Positions 18,711-27,592 of a DNA stretch of 64,000 bases are shown here, piece by piece. Each line of letters starts with the position of its first letter. The first letter of the stretch is position 1. The stretch is from contig NZ_SUMC01000008.1 in the NCBI RefSeq assembly GCF_005047355.1, positions 186,001-250,000 on the forward strand. Direction: 5' to 3'. Position numbers and translations under genes: made by a program. The notes beneath the pieces were generated by a model. It saw only the letters and a program-made list of their open reading frames with translations, ran no database searches and was not told where the DNA came from. Origin of the DNA: Actinacidiphila oryziradicis. GTDB taxonomy: Bacteria > Actinomycetota > Actinomycetes > Streptomycetales > Streptomycetaceae.

Positions 18711-18870
18711 GTCGTCATGTGTCGTCAGCGGTGCTGACACCGTGCGCCCGCGGGGGCCCGGCCTCGGGTGAGGCCGGGCCGCACCGATAGGCGGCTCCGC
18801 CATCCGGCGTAGCGGCCACTGGGCGGTATCCCGCCGCAGGGCGCCGGGGGCGCGGCGGGAAGTCGGTCCC

Positions 18871-19515
18871 TCAGCCGTGGTCGGTCCCTGCGGCCTGGGC
18901 TTCAGGTGTACCCCGCAGAAGAGCCCGGCTGGCAGCCACAGCGAGATCTGCGATCGTGTCGATGCTCTCCTGACGGCGAAAGAATCCGTCCGAGTGGAGC
19001 GTGACGTATCCGTGGGCGGCCGCCACGTGCTGCCCCACCAGCGCCAGGGACGTTTCCGGGCCCTGGCCGGTGGCCTGCTGGGTCAGTTCCAGCAGCAAGT
19101 CCATCAGCCGCCGCCCCGCGTCGGCGAGAGCACGGTCCTGCAGCCGCTCCAGATCGGCGGCGAAGATGACGTCGAACCCGGCACCTCGGGTGCCCACGAA
19201 CCGAACGTAGGCCCCGGCGGTCGCCGCGAACCGCTCAGCCGCGTCGTTCCCGGCGCGTTCCGCTGTCTGCCTGAACTGCTCCGCCAGTTCTGCGGCGGCC
19301 TGCGTTGCCACTGCGGCCATCAAGTGGTCACGGTCGGGAAAGTGCCGGTAAGGCGCCGCTGTGCTCACCCCGAGCTTGCGAGCTACCTGCGCTACGGAAA
19401 AGGCGGCCAGTCCCGATTCCGCGAGCAGCTCGAAACTGGCCTCGATCAGCGCCGCACGCAGCTCACCGTGGTGGTAACGGCCCCGCTGCGGCTGGCTTGC
19501 CGGACTCGTGGTCAC
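18871..19515 (-). CDS. TetR family transcriptional regulator
   Basis: The 214-residue protein has an N-terminal TetR helix-turn-helix (RAALIEASFELLAESGLAAFSVAQVARKLGVSTAAPYRHFPDRDHL, residues 20-65) and a variable ligand-binding domain. The SVAQVARKLGVSTAAPYRHF recognition region is the usual one for regulators with a C-terminal WHG-type domain. GTG 19515 follows a consensus GGAGG. It is transcribed divergently from the short-chain dehydrogenase gene, which it most likely represses from the shared 182-base gap. The ligand is unknown. Confidence 0.9.
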   Translation of the reverse strand: MTTSPASQPQRGRYHHGELRAALIEASFELLAESGLAAFSVAQVARKLGVSTAAPYRHFPDRDHLMAAVATQAAAELAEQFRQTAERAGNDAAERFAATAGAYVRFVGTRGAGFDVIFAADLERLQDRALADAGRRLMDLLLELTQQATGQGPETSLALVGQHVAAAHGYVTLHSDGFFRRQESIDTIADLAVAASRALLRGTPEAQAAGTDHG

Positions 19516-19538
19516 GGACGCCTCCTGTCGAACTGGAC

Positions 19539-19573
19539 GTGATAGCCCTCTTACCGTACCGTTGTGATAGGCC
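19539..19573. promoter_or_regulatory. Direct repeat in the TetR/SDR divergent promoter
   Basis: GTGATAGCCC (19539-19548) and GTGATAGGCC (19564-19573) lie 25 bases apart in the gap between the divergent regulator and dehydrogenase genes, flanking TACCGTACCGT. They could be operator half-sites for the adjacent TetR protein. There is no clean palindrome, so this is a weak assignment. Confidence 0.3.
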
Positions 19574-19697
19574 ACTTACATGACTTTCGTGCCTGGTGGC
19601 ATTGGCCGCGCCGGGTGGGTGTGCCCGCTGCTGCCGGGGCGGCGCTGGTCGGGAGGATGCAAACCTCCCGATCGCAGAGACTGGGAAGAGGAACTTC

Positions 19698-20435
19698 ATG
19701 TCGGGAATCGAAGGCAAGGTCGTCGTCATCACGGGAGCGAGTAGCGGAATCGGTGAGGCGACTGCGCTTCTGCTCGCTGAACGCGGCGCGAAAGTCGTAC
19801 TCGGGGCGCGCCGGTCGGACCGCCTTGAGGCTCTGGCGTCCCGTATCGCGGACATGGGCGGCGAAGCCGCCTTCGCGCGCACGGATGTGAGGCAGCGCAA
19901 GGACCTGTCCGAGCTCGTCGCATTGGCAGGTGAACGGTACGGCAAGCTTGACGCTCTCGTCAGCAATGCCGGTATTGGCCTAATTTCTCCCCTAGGCGAG
20001 CTGCGCGTCGAGGACTGGGAGGAGATGATCGATGTCAACCTCAAGGGCGTTCTGTACGGCATCGCCGCAGCGCTGCCTGTCTTCCGCAAGCAGGGCTTCG
20101 GGCATTTCGTCAACACCCTTTCCACGGCTGGGCTTCGCATCGTGCCGCTCCAGTCGGTCTATGCCGGTACGAAGAACGCCGTGCGCGCCATCTCCGAAGG
20201 TTTGCGCCAGGAGGCCGGCGATAAGCTGCGCGTGACAACCGTTTCGCCGGGCTTTGTCCACACTGACTTCGCGCAATCCATTTCAGATCCGGAGGCGAAG
20301 AACCAAATAATCGAGCAAATGCACAAGATCGCGATCCCGCCGGATGCGATCGCCCGCGCTATTGTGTTCGCGATTGAGCAGCCGGCCAATATCGATGTGG
20401 GCGAGATCGTTGTCCGTCCCACCGCGCAGGGTTGA
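19698..20435 (+). CDS. Short-chain dehydrogenase/reductase (classical SDR)
   Basis: This 245-residue NAD(P)-dependent oxidoreductase has the Rossmann glycine motif TGASSGIG (residues 12-19), NAG in SNAGIG, and the YxxxK catalytic pair in YAGTKNA preceded by a Ser in NTLSTAG. The substrate is unknown. Basic residues after beta-2 (GARRSDR) favour NADP. The ATG at 19698 follows GAAGAGG. Codon use differs from its neighbours, with CTA, ATA and AAT codons in runs (for example around 19975-19995 and 20300-20320), which suggests acquisition from a lower-G+C source. It is divergent from a TetR gene. Confidence 0.9.
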   Translation: MSGIEGKVVVITGASSGIGEATALLLAERGAKVVLGARRSDRLEALASRIADMGGEAAFARTDVRQRKDLSELVALAGERYGKLDALVSNAGIGLISPLGELRVEDWEEMIDVNLKGVLYGIAAALPVFRKQGFGHFVNTLSTAGLRIVPLQSVYAGTKNAVRAISEGLRQEAGDKLRVTTVSPGFVHTDFAQSISDPEAKNQIIEQMHKIAIPPDAIARAIVFAIEQPANIDVGEIVVRPTAQG

Positions 20436-20487
20436 CCCGGGTTGTCACGCCCCCAGCGGGCGCGGCCCGTCGGTGCCCGACGTGTTG

Positions 20488-20524
20488 AGATCCCGCAGGT
20501 CCTCGGATCTGCGGGATCTTTTTT
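20488..20524 (+). terminator. Intrinsic terminator after the SDR gene
   Basis: AGATCCCGCAG (20488-20498) pairs perfectly with CTGCGGGATCT (20509-20519), followed by a run of T to 20524. This is one of the few textbook U-tract terminators in the window. Confidence 0.9.
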
Positions 20525-20655
20525 GTGCTGCACGTGGGTGACGGTCCGGCGGGTGTGATGTGGGCGGGAACCGGGGCGGGTACGTGCGCGTTGGAAGTGT
20601 TGGGCAAAGGAATCGTCAAGCGGCGCGGCCCGCGCCGGATTGAGCAGGGAGAGCC

Positions 20656-21231
20656 ATGGGTGTCAGCCTTTCCAAGGGTGGCAATGTCTCGCTGACCAAG
20701 GAGGCCCCGGGACTGACCGCGGTCACCGTCGGTCTGGGCTGGGACGTGCGCACGACGACCGGGGCGGACTTCGACCTGGACGCCAGCGCGCTGCTGCTGG
20801 ACACGAGCGGCAAGGTCGTCTCGGACAAGCACTTCGTGTTCTTCAACAACCTCAAGAGCCCGGACGGATCCGTCGAGCACACCGGTGACAACCTCACGGG
20901 TGAGGGTGAGGGCGACGACGAGCAGGTCAAGGTGAGTCTCGCCACTGTCCCCGCCGAGGTCGACAAGATTGTCTTCCCGGTGTCGATCTACGACGGCGAG
21001 AGCCGCCAGCAGAGCTTCGGCCAGATCCGCAACGCGTTCATCCGCGTGGTGAACCAGGCGGACAACAAGGAACTCGCACGCTACGACCTCACCGAGGACG
21101 CCTCGACAGAGACCGCCATGGTCTTCGGTGAGCTGTACCGCAATGGTGCCGAGTGGAAGTTCCGCGCGGTCGGCCAGGGGTACGCCTCCGGCCTGCGGGG
21201 CATCGCGCAGGACTTCGGCGTCACCCTCTGA
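20656..21231 (+). CDS. terD: TerD family (tellurium resistance/stress) protein
   Basis: This 191-residue single-domain TerD protein starts [21 protein letters not shown] and carries the Ca2+-binding core ([38 protein letters not shown]). It ends with [34 protein letters not shown], the family C-terminus. TerD proteins are cytoplasmic or membrane-peripheral calcium binders tied to tellurite and oxidative stress and, in Streptomyces, to development. ATG follows GGGAGAG. The gene is alone between two good terminators, so it is monocistronic. Confidence 0.95.
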   Translation: MGVSLSKGGNVSLTKEAPGLTAVTVGLGWDVRTTTGADFDLDASALLLDTSGKVVSDKHFVFFNNLKSPDGSVEHTGDNLTGEGEGDDEQVKVSLATVPAEVDKIVFPVSIYDGESRQQSFGQIRNAFIRVVNQADNKELARYDLTEDASTETAMVFGELYRNGAEWKFRAVGQGYASGLRGIAQDFGVTL

Positions 21232-21293
21232 CCTGGCCGGCCGCGCCATCTGGCCGGCAGTACCAGCTGCAGCCGCCTACGGCGAGCGGCGCG

Positions 21294-21338
21294 GGAAGGG
21301 CCACCCGGCAGATATGTGCCGGGTGGCCCTTCCTTTTT
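21294..21338. terminator. Perfect 17-bp hairpin terminator between terD and azoR
   Basis: GGAAGGGCCACCCGGCA (21294-21310) and its exact complement (21317-21333) enclose a 6-base loop, followed by TTTTT. It ends terD and can also serve the convergent azoreductase gene. Confidence 0.9.
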
Positions 21339-21353
21339 GCAGGTGCCGGTCCG

Positions 21354-21998
21354 TCAGGCGACGCGGGCGGCGAGGGCCTTGGCCTTGTCGACCGCGTCCT
21401 CGTGGGCCTTGACCTTGGACGCCTCGAACAGCGGGATGAGCTCGGCCATGGCCGGGTTGGCCGGGGCCGCTGTCAGCTCGGGGACGATGAAGTGGACCTC
21501 CAGGCCCAGGAAGTCGCCGAGCAGCTTCTGCAGGTAGTTCTGGACGAACTCGAAGCTCTCGCGGGGGGTGCCCGGGGCGTAGGAGCCGCCACGGCTGGCC
21601 ACAACGGTGACCGGGGTGCCGGCGGCTGAGGGCGTGTCACCCACGGTGCGGCCCGCGATGACCACGTGGTCCACCCACGCCTTCAGGGTGGAGGGGATGG
21701 CAAAGTTGTACATCGGGGCGCCGATCAGAACGGCGTCGGCCTGCTCCAGCTCGGTGGCCAGGGCGTCGCGCAGCGCGAAGGCGGCCGTCTGCTCCGGGGT
21801 GCGGTCAGCCGGGGCGACGAAGGCGGCGCTGGCGCCGTGGAGGTCCAGGTGCGGCAGCGGCTCGGCGGCGAGGTCGCGGTATATGACGGTGCCGTTCGGG
21901 TGCTGGGCCTCCCATTCCTTGCGGAAGGTGGTGGTCACGTCGCGGGAAGCGGAGCCCTGGGGGAAGACGGAGGAGTCGATGTGCAGCAGCGTGGGCAT
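21354..21998 (-). CDS. azoR: FMN-dependent NADH-azoreductase
   Basis: The 214-residue flavodoxin-fold oxidoreductase is of the AzoR family. The N-terminal phosphate-binding stretch LLHIDSSVFPQGSASRDVT, the APMYNFAIPSTLKAWVDHV FMN/active-site block and the ASRGGSYAPGTPRESFEFV loop are all present. It reduces quinones and azo dyes with NADH and is usually part of electrophile stress defence. The ATG is preceded by GGAG. It is transcribed divergently from an HxlR regulator that probably controls it, a common pairing. Confidence 0.93.
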   Translation of the reverse strand: MPTLLHIDSSVFPQGSASRDVTTTFRKEWEAQHPNGTVIYRDLAAEPLPHLDLHGASAAFVAPADRTPEQTAAFALRDALATELEQADAVLIGAPMYNFAIPSTLKAWVDHVVIAGRTVGDTPSAAGTPVTVVASRGGSYAPGTPRESFEFVQNYLQKLLGDFLGLEVHFIVPELTAAPANPAMAELIPLFEASKVKAHEDAVDKAKALAARVA

Positions 21999-22132
21999 GA
22001 GGTGTCTCCATGTTCGGACCCCTGAGGGGCCGAGGGCTGGTCGGAGGGGGTAATGATTCGTACGTAGCTATTGATAACACAGGTGCTTACTTTTCTGCAG
22101 CTTCATGGCCGGAAGGCGGTAGTCTGTACCGC

Positions 22133-22543
22133 ATGGGACAGCAGCGGGGGCAGCCCGGGCCGGAGAGCGAGCCTTGTGCGGGCGTGGATATCGCCCTGAC
22201 TCGGGTCTTCGAACTACTCGGCAAGCGGTGGACGGGCCTGATCGTGGCCGTGCTCCAGCCTCGGGCGGTGCACTACGCCGATCTGCGCCGGTCGATTCCC
22301 CGGATCAGCGAGAGGATGCTGTCCGACCGGCTGGCCGAACTGGCAGAGGCCGGTCTGCTGGTTCGGGAGGTCGATTCGGGGCCGCCGCTTCGGGTCAGCT
22401 ACCGGCTCACCGAGGCGGGCAGGGCGCTCGGACCGGCGCTGGAGGCGCTGGGGAAGTGGGCGGAAACCTATCTGCCGGGGGCGCTGCCCTGCCCCGGGGA
22501 GGCCGCAGCGGAGACCGCCGAGGAATCCTCGGGCGCCCTCTGA
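22133..22543 (+). CDS. HxlR family winged-helix regulator
   Basis: The 136-residue MarR-like HxlR protein has the expected cysteine-bearing N-terminus (SEPCAGVDIALTRVFELLGKRWTGLIV), a recognition helix region (FADLRRSIPRISERMLSDRL type, here YADLRRSIP) and the wing (RVSYRLTEAGRAL). The N-terminal Cys is often the redox or electrophile sensor in this family. The ATG at 22133 gives the usual length; longer in-frame extension lacks a ribosome binding site. It is divergent from azoR across 134 bases. Its last 76 bases overlap the convergent MarR gene. Confidence 0.9.
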   Translation: MGQQRGQPGPESEPCAGVDIALTRVFELLGKRWTGLIVAVLQPRAVHYADLRRSIPRISERMLSDRLAELAEAGLLVREVDSGPPLRVSYRLTEAGRALGPALEALGKWAETYLPGALPCPGEAAAETAEESSGAL

Positions 22544-22968
22544 TCGGCAGCGGCCTCGTTGAAGCTGACCAGGTACGACGCGAAGCGGTCGAGGTCGGCC
22601 TCGTCCCAGCCGGCGAAGCGCCCCCGGAACGCCTCACGGCGGGCGGCGGTGGCGGCGGCCAGCACCGCGGCGCCGGCCGGAGTGGGGTGCAGCACCTGCA
22701 CCCGGTGATCACGCGGATCGGGACGGCGTTCGACGAAGCCGAGCTGCTCCAGGCCACTGACCTGGCGGCTCACCGTCGACTTGTCCAGGAGGAATTCGGC
22801 GGCGAGGTCGGTCGCGCGCGAGCCGGGACGGTCGTCGAGATGCGCGAGCAACGTGTACGACACCAGGGAGAGTTCCGGGTGCATACGCGCGGCGGCGGCT
22901 CGAGCCCGGCGAGCGAAAGCAGCCATCTCGCGCTGGATGGTCTCGACGGCCTCGTCCCGGTCTCCCAT
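22468..22968 (-). CDS. MarR family transcriptional regulator
   Basis: The 166-residue regulator carries a MarR winged helix: LSLVSYTLLAHLDDRPGSRATDLAAEFLLDKSTVSRQVSGLEQLGFVERRPDPRDHRVQVLHPTPAG, with the DxRxxxV wing signature. The ATG at 22968 gives a normal family length. Its target is not obvious. It runs convergently into and overlaps the HxlR gene by 76 bases and is followed on the same strand only by that overlap. Upstream lies the end of the SpoIIE-type phosphatase gene, 115 bases away. Confidence 0.9.
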   Translation of the reverse strand: MGDRDEAVETIQREMAAFARRARAAAARMHPELSLVSYTLLAHLDDRPGSRATDLAAEFLLDKSTVSRQVSGLEQLGFVERRPDPRDHRVQVLHPTPAGAAVLAAATAARREAFRGRFAGWDEADLDRFASYLVSFNEAAADQRAPEDSSAVSAAASPGQGSAPGR

Positions 22969-23083
22969 GGTTGCATCGTACAAGGGCGTGCGCTCGCGGG
23001 GTCGTGCGGCACGGGGCGAATGGCTCCTCTGGGCCACCGCCTTCGGGCCGCCCACCTCTGGGCCGCCCACCGCGAGGCCACCT

Positions 23084-25660
23084 CTAGGCGGCCGGCAACG
23101 CCAGCTCGAACCAGACGACCTTGCCGACGGCTTTGCGGCTGGTGCCCCAGCGCCGGGAGAGGTTGCTGACGAGGGCGAGGCCGCGGCCCTCCTCGTCGTG
23201 GGCGTCGGCGCGTCGTAGCTGGGGGAGATTGTGGTCGTCGTCGGTGACCTCGACGAGCAGTTTGCCGACCCGCATCAGGCGCAGCTCGACCTCGTGGGAC
23301 CCGGCCCGCAGGGCGTTGGTCACCAGTTCGCTGACCAGCAGCTCGGTGAGGTCGGCGAGGCTTTGCGGCAGGTCCCAGGCGGCGAGTTGGGCGCGGGTGA
23401 GCTCGCGGGCTCTTCGGACCTCCCGGAAGTCCATTTTCAGCTTCCATTCGGCGACGTCCTCGGAGGGGATGCCCTGGAAGTTGGCGACCAGCAGCGCGAC
23501 ATCGTCGCCACGGTCGTCGTAGTGGACCCTGCTGAGGATCTGCTCGCAGACGTCCTCCGGGGTCTGCTGTGGCTCGATGACGTTGGAGCAGAGGGCGGCG
23601 AGCCCGGCGTCTATGCCCTGTCCGCGGACCTCGACGAGGCCGTCGGTGCACAACACCAGCCAGCTGCCGTCGGGGACCGGGATCTCGACGGTCTCGAAGG
23701 GGACGCCGCCGACGCCGATGGGAGCGCCCTTGGGGATCTGCAGCAGTTCGCTGCGGCCGTCGTGACGGGCGAGGACCGGCGGGATGTGGCCGGCATTGGC
23801 GAGGGTGAGCGAGCGGTGGATCGGGTCGTAGACGGCGTAGACGCAGGTGGCGAGGTGTTCGGCACCGAGGCGGTGGGCGAGGTTGTCCAGGTGGCGCAGG
23901 AGCTGGGCGGGCGGCAGGTCGAGGCCGGCCATGGTGATGACGGCGGTGCGGAACTGGCCCATGACGGCGGCGGAGAGCAGGCCGTGGCCCATGACGTCGC
24001 CGACGATCAGGGCGACCCGGCCGCCGGGGAGCTGGATGGCGTCGAACCAGTCGCCGCCGACCTGGGCCTGGCGGTCGCCGGGGCGGTAGTGGTGGGCGAT
24101 GCGGACGCCGGGGATCTTCGGCGGGCGGGTCGGCATCATGCTGCGCTGGAGGGTGGCTGCGGCGCGGGACTCCAAGCGGTGCAGCCGGGCGTTGTCGAGG
24201 TGGACGGCGCCGCGGGAGACGACCTCGGCGGCGGTGGCGGCGTCCTTGGCGTCGAAGGGGAGCCGGCCGGGGTGGCGCAGGAAGCACATCCGGCCCAGGA
24301 CGGTGCCGCGTGCGGTGAGCGGCATGACGATCAGGGAGCGGTCCGGGAGGAGCGGGCCCAGAGCGGGTACGCCCAGGTCGTCGGCGATGTCCTGGGCGAT
24401 GGCGGGATCGATCACCGGGACGAGCAGCGGGTCGGCGAGGCGCGGGACGATCTCGTCGACCGCGAGCTGGATCAGCTCTCCCTCGGGGAGCGCGCTCTCC
24501 CAGAAGTCTCCGGGCGGGCCCGAGTGGGCGATGGCGACCCGGCGGGTGACGACGCTGTCGGAGGGGCGGTCGTCCTTGGGGGGCTCGTTGTCGGAGAAGA
24601 GCTGATCGACGATGAGGATGGCGGCGAAGTCCGCGAAGCGGGGGACGGTGACGGCGCACAGCTCCCGGGCGGTGGTGCCCAGGTCCAGGGTGGAGCCGAC
24701 CTTGGCGCCGGTCTCGCGGAGCAAGGCGAGCTGCTCGTCGAGGGTGTGGCCGGGGGCGGGCGTGGCGTACTCCGCGAAGCCGTAGGGGGTGGGAGAGGCC
24801 AGGGCCCCTGTGCGCGGCCCGGGGAGGGCGCGGGGGTGGCCCACGCGGCTTTTGGCGCGGTTGGCGCCGGCGGGGCCCTCGTATTCGTACTCCTGTGGGA
24901 GAACGGGGAGCGGGAGAGCGCCGTCCACTTCCAGGACCGGATAGCCGAGCGCCGAGATCTGCCGCATGATCCTCTCGAGCCGGCCGGCGCTCACTCTGGG
25001 CAGTACGGAACCGAGCCGGGCGGCGAGGTGTTCGGCGTGCGCCGGGTCGGAGACCGGGGCGAGGCGGGGGGAGATATGTACGCCGGTGCGCGAGTGCGGA
25101 TATCCCGGGCCGGAGGCCGGGGGAGCCTCGGGGGCGTACGGGAGCATCCGCTCGCCGAGCGCGATCCGCAGTCCGCCGGCGCGGAGGGGTTTGGCGTTGG
25201 CGGCGATGATGAGCAGGCTGCGGCCGGCCGGTTCCATGATCCGGTACGACCACCACAGGGCATCGCGGACGGTGCCGTCGCGGTCGATGGCGGCGAGGGA
25301 CCCCGCCCAGGCGGACTGGGTCAGGTCGTCGAGGAGGTCGAGGGCGTCCTGGTCCTCGGCGGTGGTCGGCGTGGGGCGGGGGATGGGAAGCAGGCCGGAG
25401 GCACGCTGGCCGAAAACCCCTTCCCAGCGGTGGCCGAAGAGCTCCTCGGCGCCGCGGTTCCAGTAGGAGATGCGGCCGTCGGGATCCACGGAGAGGACTG
25501 CGAGGCGCAGTAATGCGGACACGCCGGTGAGAGCCAGCGGGGGCGCCGTGTCGGCTGCCGCCGGGGCCGGTGGGCCGACAGGGCCTGCTGGGTGGGTGAG
25601 CGGGCTTGCTTGGCTGCTTGAGTCGGCGGCTTCGTTGTCCAGTCGGCTGGGCCGGGTCAT
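23084..25660 (-). CDS. PAS-GAF-SpoIIE phosphatase with C-terminal HATPase anti-sigma domain
   Basis: This is a cytoplasmic multidomain signalling protein of about 858 residues. In order it has a PAS domain (SVDPDGRISYWNRGAEELFGHRWE, near residue 60), a second sensory stretch and a GAF domain (residues 290-480). A PP2C/SpoIIE phosphatase domain follows (GDWFDAIQLPGGRVALIVGDVMGHG, ...LCTDGLVEVRG, residues 500-720). The last 130 residues form a GHKL ATPase (LVSELVTNALRAGS, EEGRGLALVSNLSRRWG). Such proteins both dephosphorylate anti-anti-sigma factors and sequester or release partners, switching alternative sigma factors in Streptomyces stress and development. ATG 25660 is chosen over a TTG at 25720. 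Confidence 0.9.
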   Translation of the reverse strand: MTRPSRLDNEAADSSSQASPLTHPAGPVGPPAPAAADTAPPLALTGVSALLRLAVLSVDPDGRISYWNRGAEELFGHRWEGVFGQRASGLLPIPRPTPTTAEDQDALDLLDDLTQSAWAGSLAAIDRDGTVRDALWWSYRIMEPAGRSLLIIAANAKPLRAGGLRIALGERMLPYAPEAPPASGPGYPHSRTGVHISPRLAPVSDPAHAEHLAARLGSVLPRVSAGRLERIMRQISALGYPVLEVDGALPLPVLPQEYEYEGPAGANRAKSRVGHPRALPGPRTGALASPTPYGFAEYATPAPGHTLDEQLALLRETGAKVGSTLDLGTTARELCAVTVPRFADFAAILIVDQLFSDNEPPKDDRPSDSVVTRRVAIAHSGPPGDFWESALPEGELIQLAVDEIVPRLADPLLVPVIDPAIAQDIADDLGVPALGPLLPDRSLIVMPLTARGTVLGRMCFLRHPGRLPFDAKDAATAAEVVSRGAVHLDNARLHRLESRAAATLQRSMMPTRPPKIPGVRIAHHYRPGDRQAQVGGDWFDAIQLPGGRVALIVGDVMGHGLLSAAVMGQFRTAVITMAGLDLPPAQLLRHLDNLAHRLGAEHLATCVYAVYDPIHRSLTLANAGHIPPVLARHDGRSELLQIPKGAPIGVGGVPFETVEIPVPDGSWLVLCTDGLVEVRGQGIDAGLAALCSNVIEPQQTPEDVCEQILSRVHYDDRGDDVALLVANFQGIPSEDVAEWKLKMDFREVRRARELTRAQLAAWDLPQSLADLTELLVSELVTNALRAGSHEVELRLMRVGKLLVEVTDDDHNLPQLRRADAHDEEGRGLALVSNLSRRWGTSRKAVGKVVWFELALPAA

Positions 25661-25800
25661 CTCGTCCAACGTCGGGCACCTGCGGTTCGGCGCTGAGGGG
25701 TTTCCAGGGTCTTCAGGCAAGCATGAAACATGGGACGAGGTCGGGTAAATAGCTAGATTGCCCTCCGATGGGGGTCGGGCCGCGGGTGGTTACCGACGAG

Positions 25801-25809
25801 TTATCCACA
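25801..25809 (+). promoter_or_regulatory. Single perfect DnaA box
   Basis: TTATCCACA lies in the non-coding gap between the divergent phosphatase gene and the DUF2252 gene. It matches the boxes near crgA and paaH exactly. A single copy alone is modest evidence. Confidence 0.5.
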
Positions 25810-25903
25810 GGCTTCGGAGCAGCTGCCCCGCTTGTCGGCGGGGGCGGGTACCGTTTTCGTCAAGTCGATCAGCTGGATCGGTTCGATCGCCTGTGCGAAA
25901 TCG

Positions 25904-25975
25904 TGTGGAGCTCCAGGGGAGCTCCACGGGGAGCTCAACGGACAGCTGTACGGGGAGCGTGACGGGGAGGGGTTC
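25904..25975 (+). repeat. 12-base tandem repeat ending in the DUF2252 ribosome binding site
   Basis: About five to six units with consensus GGGGAGCTCnAC run up to the GTG start at 25976. The final unit supplies the Shine-Dalgarno-like GGGGAGGGG. Read in the frame of the gene, the units would encode GELH-GELN-GQLY-GERD. They are therefore either a leader with several SD-like sites or a coding N-terminal extension. Confidence 0.65.
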
Positions 25976-27391
25976 GTGGTGGGGCAACTCGTGGCGGAGC
26001 AGATGGATCAGAGGGTTCCGCAGGTGGCGGGGTTCGCGCGGTGGCCGCACGCCGGCTCACCGAAGGCGGAGGGCAGGGCGTTGCGGGAGCGGGTGCCGAG
26101 GGCATCGCACGCGCTCCTCGGGCCGGCGGACGGGAGGCCGGGCGCGGTCGAGTCCGTCGAGGCGTCGAGCGCCGGGCGCATCGCCGAGTTGGTGCCGCTT
26201 CGGGTGGGCCGGATGGCGGCGAGCCCCTTCGCCTTCCTGCGTGGTTCGGCGGGGCTGATGGCGGCCGATCTGGTCGGCACCCCCGTCACCGGGATCGGCG
26301 CGCAGATCTGCGGGGACGCGCACGCGGCGAACTTCGGGCTGTACGGGGACGCCCGGGGCGGCCTGGTCATCGACATCAACGACTTCGACGAGACCGCACA
26401 CGGCCCCTGGGAGTGGGACCTCAAACGGCTGGCGGCCTCCCTGGTGCTCGCCGGACGAGAGGCGGGCGCCGGTGAGGACGTCTGCCGCCGGGCGGCGTTC
26501 GACGCGGTGGGCGCCTACCGGCACACCATGCGGCTGCTCGCCCGGCTGCCGGTGCTGGAGGCATGGAATGCCATCGCGGACGAGGAGCTGGTCGCGCACG
26601 CCGACGCACGGGACTTGATCGGCACACTGCGCCAGGTATCGGCCAAGGCTCGCAAGAACACCAGTGCCAAGTTCGCTGCCCGGGCCACTGAAGCGGCACC
26701 TGGCGGGGGCAGGAGGTTCACCGACGCGCGGCCGGTGCTGCGGCGGGTGCCGGACGCCGAGGCGGCGGCCGTCGCCGGGTCGCTGGAGGGGTATCTGGCC
26801 ACGGTGGCGGAGGACCGGCTGCCGCTCCTCGCCCGGTACGCGGTGCACGATGTGGCGTTCCGAGTGGTCGGCACTGGGAGCGTCGGCACCCGGTCGTATG
26901 TGGTGCTGCTCCTGGACCACCTGGAGGAGCCGCTGGTGCTCCAGGTGAAGGAAGTACGCGCCTCGGCGCTCGAGCCCTATCTGGCCAAGGCCGGCTTCGA
27001 CGTGCCGGTCGTCGAGCACGAGGGCCGGCGTGTGGTGCTGGGCCAGAAGCGGATGCAGGTCGTGAGCGACATCCTGCTCGGCTGGGCCACCATCGACGGC
27101 CGGCCTTTCCAGGTGCGGCAGTTCCGCAACCGTAAGGGCAGCGTCGACCCGGCGGCCCTGGAAGCCGGGCTGATGGACGAGTACGCGCGGATGACCGGTG
27201 CGCTGCTCGCCCGGGCGCACGCCCACAGCGCTGACCCCCGGCTGATCGCGGCGTACTGCGGCAAGAGCGAGGAGCTGGACGAGGCGGTCGCGTCCTTCGC
27301 GGGGGCGTACGCGGACCGCACGGAGGCGGACCACACAGAGCTGGCCGCGGCGGTGCGAAGTGGCCGGATACCGGCCGAGCTGGGAATCTGA
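25976..27391 (+). CDS. DUF2252 family protein (kinase-like fold)
   Basis: The protein of 471 residues has the DUF2252 core: MAASPFAFLRGSAGLMAADL, then GDAHAANFGLYGDARGGLVIDINDFDETAHGPWEWDLKRLAASLVLA. These contain the HxxN and DxND elements that resemble the catalytic loop of aminoglycoside phosphotransferases. The substrate is unknown. The family is widespread in actinobacteria. GTG 25976 is chosen because GGGGAGGGG lies immediately upstream; in-frame codons back to 25832 are open and include the tetrapeptide repeat, so a longer product is possible. No operon partner is evident. Confidence 0.88.
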   Translation: MVGQLVAEQMDQRVPQVAGFARWPHAGSPKAEGRALRERVPRASHALLGPADGRPGAVESVEASSAGRIAELVPLRVGRMAASPFAFLRGSAGLMAADLVGTPVTGIGAQICGDAHAANFGLYGDARGGLVIDINDFDETAHGPWEWDLKRLAASLVLAGREAGAGEDVCRRAAFDAVGAYRHTMRLLARLPVLEAWNAIADEELVAHADARDLIGTLRQVSAKARKNTSAKFAARATEAAPGGGRRFTDARPVLRRVPDAEAAAVAGSLEGYLATVAEDRLPLLARYAVHDVAFRVVGTGSVGTRSYVVLLLDHLEEPLVLQVKEVRASALEPYLAKAGFDVPVVEHEGRRVVLGQKRMQVVSDILLGWATIDGRPFQVRQFRNRKGSVDPAALEAGLMDEYARMTGALLARAHAHSADPRLIAAYCGKSEELDEAVASFAGAYADRTEADHTELAAAVRSGRIPAELGI

Positions 27392-27592
27392 GTCCTGCGG
27401 ACCGCGGCCCGGGTGCGGTCGGCAGCGGGCTGCGGCGCCATGGGCGGCCGTGCTCTCACCGGGTGCGTGGCGGCCGGTTCGGGACCTGGCTCTTGCGGAG
27501 GCGGGGGCAGCGGGGACGGCAGAGCGGTCGGGTACCGGCCCTGAGATCCCGGTAGCGTGCCGCAGGCGCTGAGCCTCTCGTAGGCTGTGCCG

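Larger units (their letters stand above)
25661..25975. other. Intergenic region with a DnaA box and a 12-base tandem repeat
   Basis: No independent gene is recognised in these 315 bases. They contain a perfect DnaA box, TTATCCACA, at 25801-25809. Just before the DUF2252 start is a degenerate tandem repeat with a 12-base period (GGGGAGC at 25916, 25928 and 25952, GGGGAGG at 25964, a decayed copy at 25940). The same bases contain an inverted repeat, GTGGAGCTCC (25905-25914) with GGAGCTCCAC (25918-25927). Confidence 0.55.

Noticed and set aside
22770..25679. Very long open frame of 969 codons on the minus strand, out of phase with the phosphatase gene
   Set aside because: It is an Arg/Pro-rich shadow of the SpoIIE-type gene in high-G+C DNA, with no domain and no start signal.
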